Positions 61,623-64,000 of a DNA stretch of 64,000 nt are shown piece by piece. The first letter of the stretch is position 1. Every line of letters begins with the position of its first letter. The notes below the pieces were generated by a model. The model was not told the origin of the DNA. It saw only the letters and a program-made list of their open reading frames with translations, and did no database searches. The position numbers and the translations under genes were made by a program. Source of the stretch: Nesterenkonia sp. LB17 (lineage in GTDB: Bacteria > Actinomycetota > Actinomycetes > Actinomycetales > Micrococcaceae); assembly GCF_022565915.1 (NCBI RefSeq), contig NZ_JAJOYX010000001.1, positions 682,001 to 746,000 of the forward strand. Reading direction: 5' to 3'.

Positions 61623-62273
61623 ATGGCCGGTGCCTTCAAGAAGACCATGATCTACCTCGGCCTCGCCGACGGAGACGACTACAGCGAGGACAGCTTCTCC
61701 AAGGAGCCCTCCTCCACGACCCGCAGCCCCCAGGGCTCGGCCTCCGAGCCCAGCTCGGTGAGCCGCAGCTCCTCCATGGCGGCCTCGGTCCGCGAGACCC
61801 CGGCGCCGACGAGCGCCACCTCTTCCGCGCGCGGAAACGAGGTCGTCTCCCTCGGCATCGACCACGCCGACGACAGCTCACACACAGGCCAGTACAACAG
61901 CTCCAACTTGGCAGTGGACCCGGACTACCGTGCTCCGGTCACCCCGATCAAGCGAGCCCCCTCATCCCGGGATGAAAGTTCACCGATGCGAAAAATCACC
62001 ACCGTTCACCCGCGCTCCTACAACGACGCGAAGGTCATCGGCGAGTCCTTCCGGGACAACATCCCGGTGATCATGAACGTCACCGACATGGGCGAGGCCG
62101 AGGCCAAGCGACTGGTGGACTTCTCCGCCGGGCTGGTCTTCGGCATGGGCGGATCCATCGAGCGTGTCACCAACAAGGTGTTCCTGCTGACCCCGAAGAA
62201 CATCGAGGTGCTGGCTGAAGAGCGCGCCGCCGCAGAGACCCCGTCCTCGGCCCAGTTCTTCAACCAGAGCTGA
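61623..62273 (+). CDS. sepF: Cell division protein SepF
   Basis: A 216-residue SepF: the N-terminal amphipathic segment ([20 protein letters not shown]) that binds membrane, a 100-residue Ser/Thr-rich linker, and the globular domain ([40 protein letters not shown], then [20 protein letters not shown]). It anchors FtsZ to the membrane in Actinobacteria, which lack FtsA. ATG with AGGAGA upstream, chosen over a start 33 nt earlier. A linker this rich in Ser/Thr is a plausible kinase target. Confidence 0.93.
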   Translation: MAGAFKKTMIYLGLADGDDYSEDSFSKEPSSTTRSPQGSASEPSSVSRSSSMAASVRETPAPTSATSSARGNEVVSLGIDHADDSSHTGQYNSSNLAVDPDYRAPVTPIKRAPSSRDESSPMRKITTVHPRSYNDAKVIGESFRDNIPVIMNVTDMGEAEAKRLVDFSAGLVFGMGGSIERVTNKVFLLTPKNIEVLAEERAAAETPSSAQFFNQS

Positions 62274-62293
62274 ACCAAGTACGCTTCTGAGCT

Positions 62294-62581
62294 GTGGATC
62301 TCTTAACCGCGCCCCTGTACCTGCTGCTGACCATCTACCAGTTCGCTCTGGTGGTCCGCATCGTCTTCGACCTCACCCAGCAGTATGCCCGCAGCTGGCG
62401 ACCCAAGGGCTTCGCGCTCATGATCGCCGTCGGGGTCTACACCATCACCGACCCGCCGATCCGCTGGATCCAGCGCAAGGTGCCGCCGCTGAACCTGGGC
62501 GGAGTGTCCCTGGACATGGGATTCCTGCTGGTGTTCCTGGTCGTGGTGATCGCGAAGATGGTGCTGCGCGGATTCGCCTGA
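62294..62581 (+). CDS. YggT-family membrane protein
   Basis: A 95-residue protein with two membrane helices (about 5-24 and 72-92) and the family motif YTITDPPIRWIQRKVPPLNL in the loop. The YggT family is conserved between sepF and divIVA across Actinobacteria and is linked to division or osmotic balance. GTG start 20 nt after sepF; a -10-like TACGCT is 8 nt upstream. Confidence 0.9.
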   Translation: MDLLTAPLYLLLTIYQFALVVRIVFDLTQQYARSWRPKGFALMIAVGVYTITDPPIRWIQRKVPPLNLGGVSLDMGFLLVFLVVVIAKMVLRGFA

Positions 62582-62755
62582 CCCGAAGGTACCTCGCGGG
62601 TGAGCGTCCAGCACTGCGCCGTTGGACGGACCTCGACGCGTGAAAGCCGCACTTGAAGGTTGTAGTCGAAGGCAACGAATCGCAATGGGTATCCTGATGG
62701 ATGACCCAAAGACCAGCTTCACAGCTTCCCCAGCCACTCGATGAGGTGACACCGC

Positions 62756-63664
62756 ATGGCCCTGACCCCCGATGACCTCCTGAACAAGGAATTCCCCGAG
62801 ACCAAGTTCCGTCCCGGTTACGACAAGGACGAGGTCGATGACTTCCTTGACGAGGTGGTCGTCGAATGGCGGCGCCTGGCCCAGGAGAACGAGGAGCTCA
62901 CCGCCAAGGTCGCGGCTCTTGAGGAACAGCTCGAGGAGAACCCGGCGAACCTGGAGCCCGATGAGCTCAAGGATGCGGGCCTCTCGGGCTACGCCGGCAC
63001 CACCTCGACGATGACCGGCTCCGCGGACCCCAGCACCGAAGAGCACGAGCTCAGCGCCGACTCGTCGGTCACCGCGCACCCCGAGTACGCGCTCGGAACC
63101 CGCCCCGCACAGGAGCGTCCCGTCGCCGCGGAGCCCGCTGCGAGCGACCAGGCCACCTCCGCCACCGGCGTGCTCGCCATGGCGCAGCAGCTGCATGACC
63201 AGTACGTCTCCGAGGGGGAGCAGACCCGCGCGGCCTACATCGCCGAGGGCGAGGCCAGGCGCACCGAATACATCACCGAAGGTGAGCAGACCCGCAGCGC
63301 CTACATCGCCGAGGGCGAAACCACCCGGGATGCCTACATCGCCGAGGGTGAGACCCGCCGCGACGAGCTGGTCAGCACCGCAGAGGCCACTCACGCCCAG
63401 CTGCTGGCCGAGGCCGAGCGCCGCCGCAACGAGATCGTCACCGAGGCCGAGACCCGCGCCGAGAACGTGATCGAAGAGGCGGAGCTGACCTCGACCCGCA
63501 CGCTGAACGCGCTGGAGCGCAAGAAGGCCGACCTGGAGTCCAAGGTCGGCGAGCTGACCAGCTTCGAGCGGGACTACCGGGCACGGCTCAGGGACTACAT
63601 CGAAGGTCAGCTGGCAGATCTGAACAGTCGCGGCTCCATCGAGAAGGAAGCCACCGTCAACTGA
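62756..63664 (+). CDS. divIVA: DivIVA/Wag31 polar growth protein with hendecad repeats
   Basis: A 302-residue protein. The N-terminal lipid-binding domain is typical (ALTPDDLLNKEFPETKFRPG then YDKDEVDDFLDEVVVEWRRL), followed by a coiled coil (to about residue 68), an 80-residue disordered linker, then five 11-residue repeats (YIAEGExxRxx) and a long coiled coil to the C-terminus. DivIVA marks poles and septa and guides wall synthesis. Ribosome binding site GAGGTG. The repeat block makes this protein diverge from mycobacterial Wag31. No promoter is certain in the 174-bp gap upstream. Confidence 0.94.
   Translation: MALTPDDLLNKEFPETKFRPGYDKDEVDDFLDEVVVEWRRLAQENEELTAKVAALEEQLEENPANLEPDELKDAGLSGYAGTTSTMTGSADPSTEEHELSADSSVTAHPEYALGTRPAQERPVAAEPAASDQATSATGVLAMAQQLHDQYVSEGEQTRAAYIAEGEARRTEYITEGEQTRSAYIAEGETTRDAYIAEGETRRDELVSTAEATHAQLLAEAERRRNEIVTEAETRAENVIEEAELTSTRTLNALERKKADLESKVGELTSFERDYRARLRDYIEGQLADLNSRGSIEKEATVN
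63203..63367 (+). repeat. Five 33-bp tandem repeats in divIVA
   Basis: Residues 150-204 comprise YVSEGEQTRAA, YIAEGEARRTE, YITEGEQTRSA, YIAEGETTRDA and YIAEGETRRDE, in a strict 11-residue period, matching hendecad coiled coils. Codon use is nearly the same between copies, indicating expansion by unequal crossover or slippage. Confidence 0.93.
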
Positions 63665-63707
63665 TCCAGCTCCTCGACGCCGAGCGCTCAGGGTGACACC
63701 TGACCTG

Positions 63708-63713
63708 TAGAAT
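63708..63713 (+). promoter_or_regulatory. -10 box of a leaderless promoter for lspA
   Basis: TAGAAT, exactly 6 nt before the GTG at 63720; no ribosome binding site. The -35 is weak. Confidence 0.55.
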
Positions 63714-63719
63714 TCAACG

Positions 63720-64000
63720 GTGTCGAAACAGCTCTCAGATGACCATCAGCGGTCCATGCGAACCCCGTCCCGCCGAACTGCGCTCATCGTGGCAGCGGCC
63801 CTGGCGGTGTTCGCCTGGGCCGCTGATCAGTTAACGAAGGTGTGGGTCGAAACCACGATGACCCTGGGGGAGCGGACCGAGGTGCTGCCCCCGGTGCTCT
63901 ACTGGCGCTACCACCTGAACCCGGGTGCCGCCTTCTCCATGGGCACCGACTACACCTGGGTCTTCACGCTGATCATGATCGCGGTGCTCGGCTATGTGGT
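63720..64000 (+). CDS. lspA: Lipoprotein signal peptidase (partial, C-terminus outside window)
   Basis: The frame is open from GTG 63720 to the window end (93 codons). It shows the first membrane helix (TALIVAAALAVFAWAADQLT), WVETTMTLGE and the LspA signature YHLNPGAAFSMG, with a second helix starting (WVFTLIMIAVLGYV). The catalytic C-terminal aspartate is beyond the edge. It removes signal peptides from prolipoproteins such as the two binding proteins in this window. An ATG at 63756 in frame is an alternative, but the -10 box 6 nt before the GTG favours the longer form. Confidence 0.92.
   Translation, partial: MSKQLSDDHQRSMRTPSRRTALIVAAALAVFAWAADQLTKVWVETTMTLGERTEVLPPVLYWRYHLNPGAAFSMGTDYTWVFTLIMIAVLGYV

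Overview
This window is GC-rich chromosomal DNA from an actinobacterium, most likely of the order Micrococcales and probably a Micrococcaceae member (Nesterenkonia/Arthrobacter-like). The grounds are: a fused 2-oxoglutarate decarboxylase/dehydrogenase (kgd type), a SigR/RsrA redox switch next to aroA-rsgA-hisN, the 24-residue ribosomal protein bL37, class II DAHP synthase, a complete division and cell wall cluster ending in sepF-yggT-divIVA-lspA, and a MurE whose substrate motif looks L-lysine specific. The genus is inference; no rRNA gene is present. Many start codons sit exactly 6 nt behind a TANNNT-like -10 box, so leaderless translation appears common here.

Layout. 1-3.35 kb (minus): manganese-type ABC transporter (binding protein, ATPase, permease) followed by a DtxR/MntR-family repressor cut by the window edge, with a DtxR-type operator inside the promoter. 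3.4-7.65 kb (minus): hisN, rsgA, aroA and a DoxX-like membrane protein. 7.8-8.9 kb (plus): sigR-rsrA with a perfect SigR-type promoter. 9.05-13.8 kb (minus): bL37, an SGNH-fold protein that has lost its usual catalytic residues, and kgd. 13.98-18.0 kb (plus): guaB1 and two CNNM/CBS membrane proteins. 18.1-21.4 kb: znuACB behind a Zur box, with zur convergent. 21.4-26.2 kb: HIT protein and hrpA. 26.4 kb: tRNA-Leu(CAG).

26.7-32.9 kb: a membrane-anchored double-rhodanese protein followed by a YeeE/YedE-type sulfur-compound transporter gene. The transporter gene is interrupted by a 3.67-kb IS30-type composite element. Removing bases 28216-31885 and one copy of a 2-bp target duplication restores one uninterrupted 413-codon frame. 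The element carries one full IS30 copy (transposase frameshifted), a 53-bp solo copy of one IS30 end, and three passengers: an alpha/beta hydrolase, an XRE regulator and a DUF2975 membrane protein.

32.9-42.9 kb: plsC-like acyltransferase, esterase, small membrane protein, long-chain acyl-CoA synthetase, class II DAHP synthase, PknL-like kinase, polyprenyl synthetase and dinB (the last two divergent, with overlapping -10 boxes), and a DUF3040 protein.

42.9-64 kb (all plus): the division and cell wall cluster mraZ-rsmH-ftsL-ftsI-murE-murF-mraY-murD-ftsW-murG-murC-ftsQ-ftsZ-pgeF-yggS-sepF-yggT-divIVA-lspA, mostly with 1-4 nt overlaps. A phased array of 12-bp boxes with a 22-23 bp period lies upstream of mraZ. 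It resembles, in reverse orientation, the three AAGTGG repeats of the likely MraZ operator. No rRNA operon, CRISPR array, prophage or replication origin was seen.
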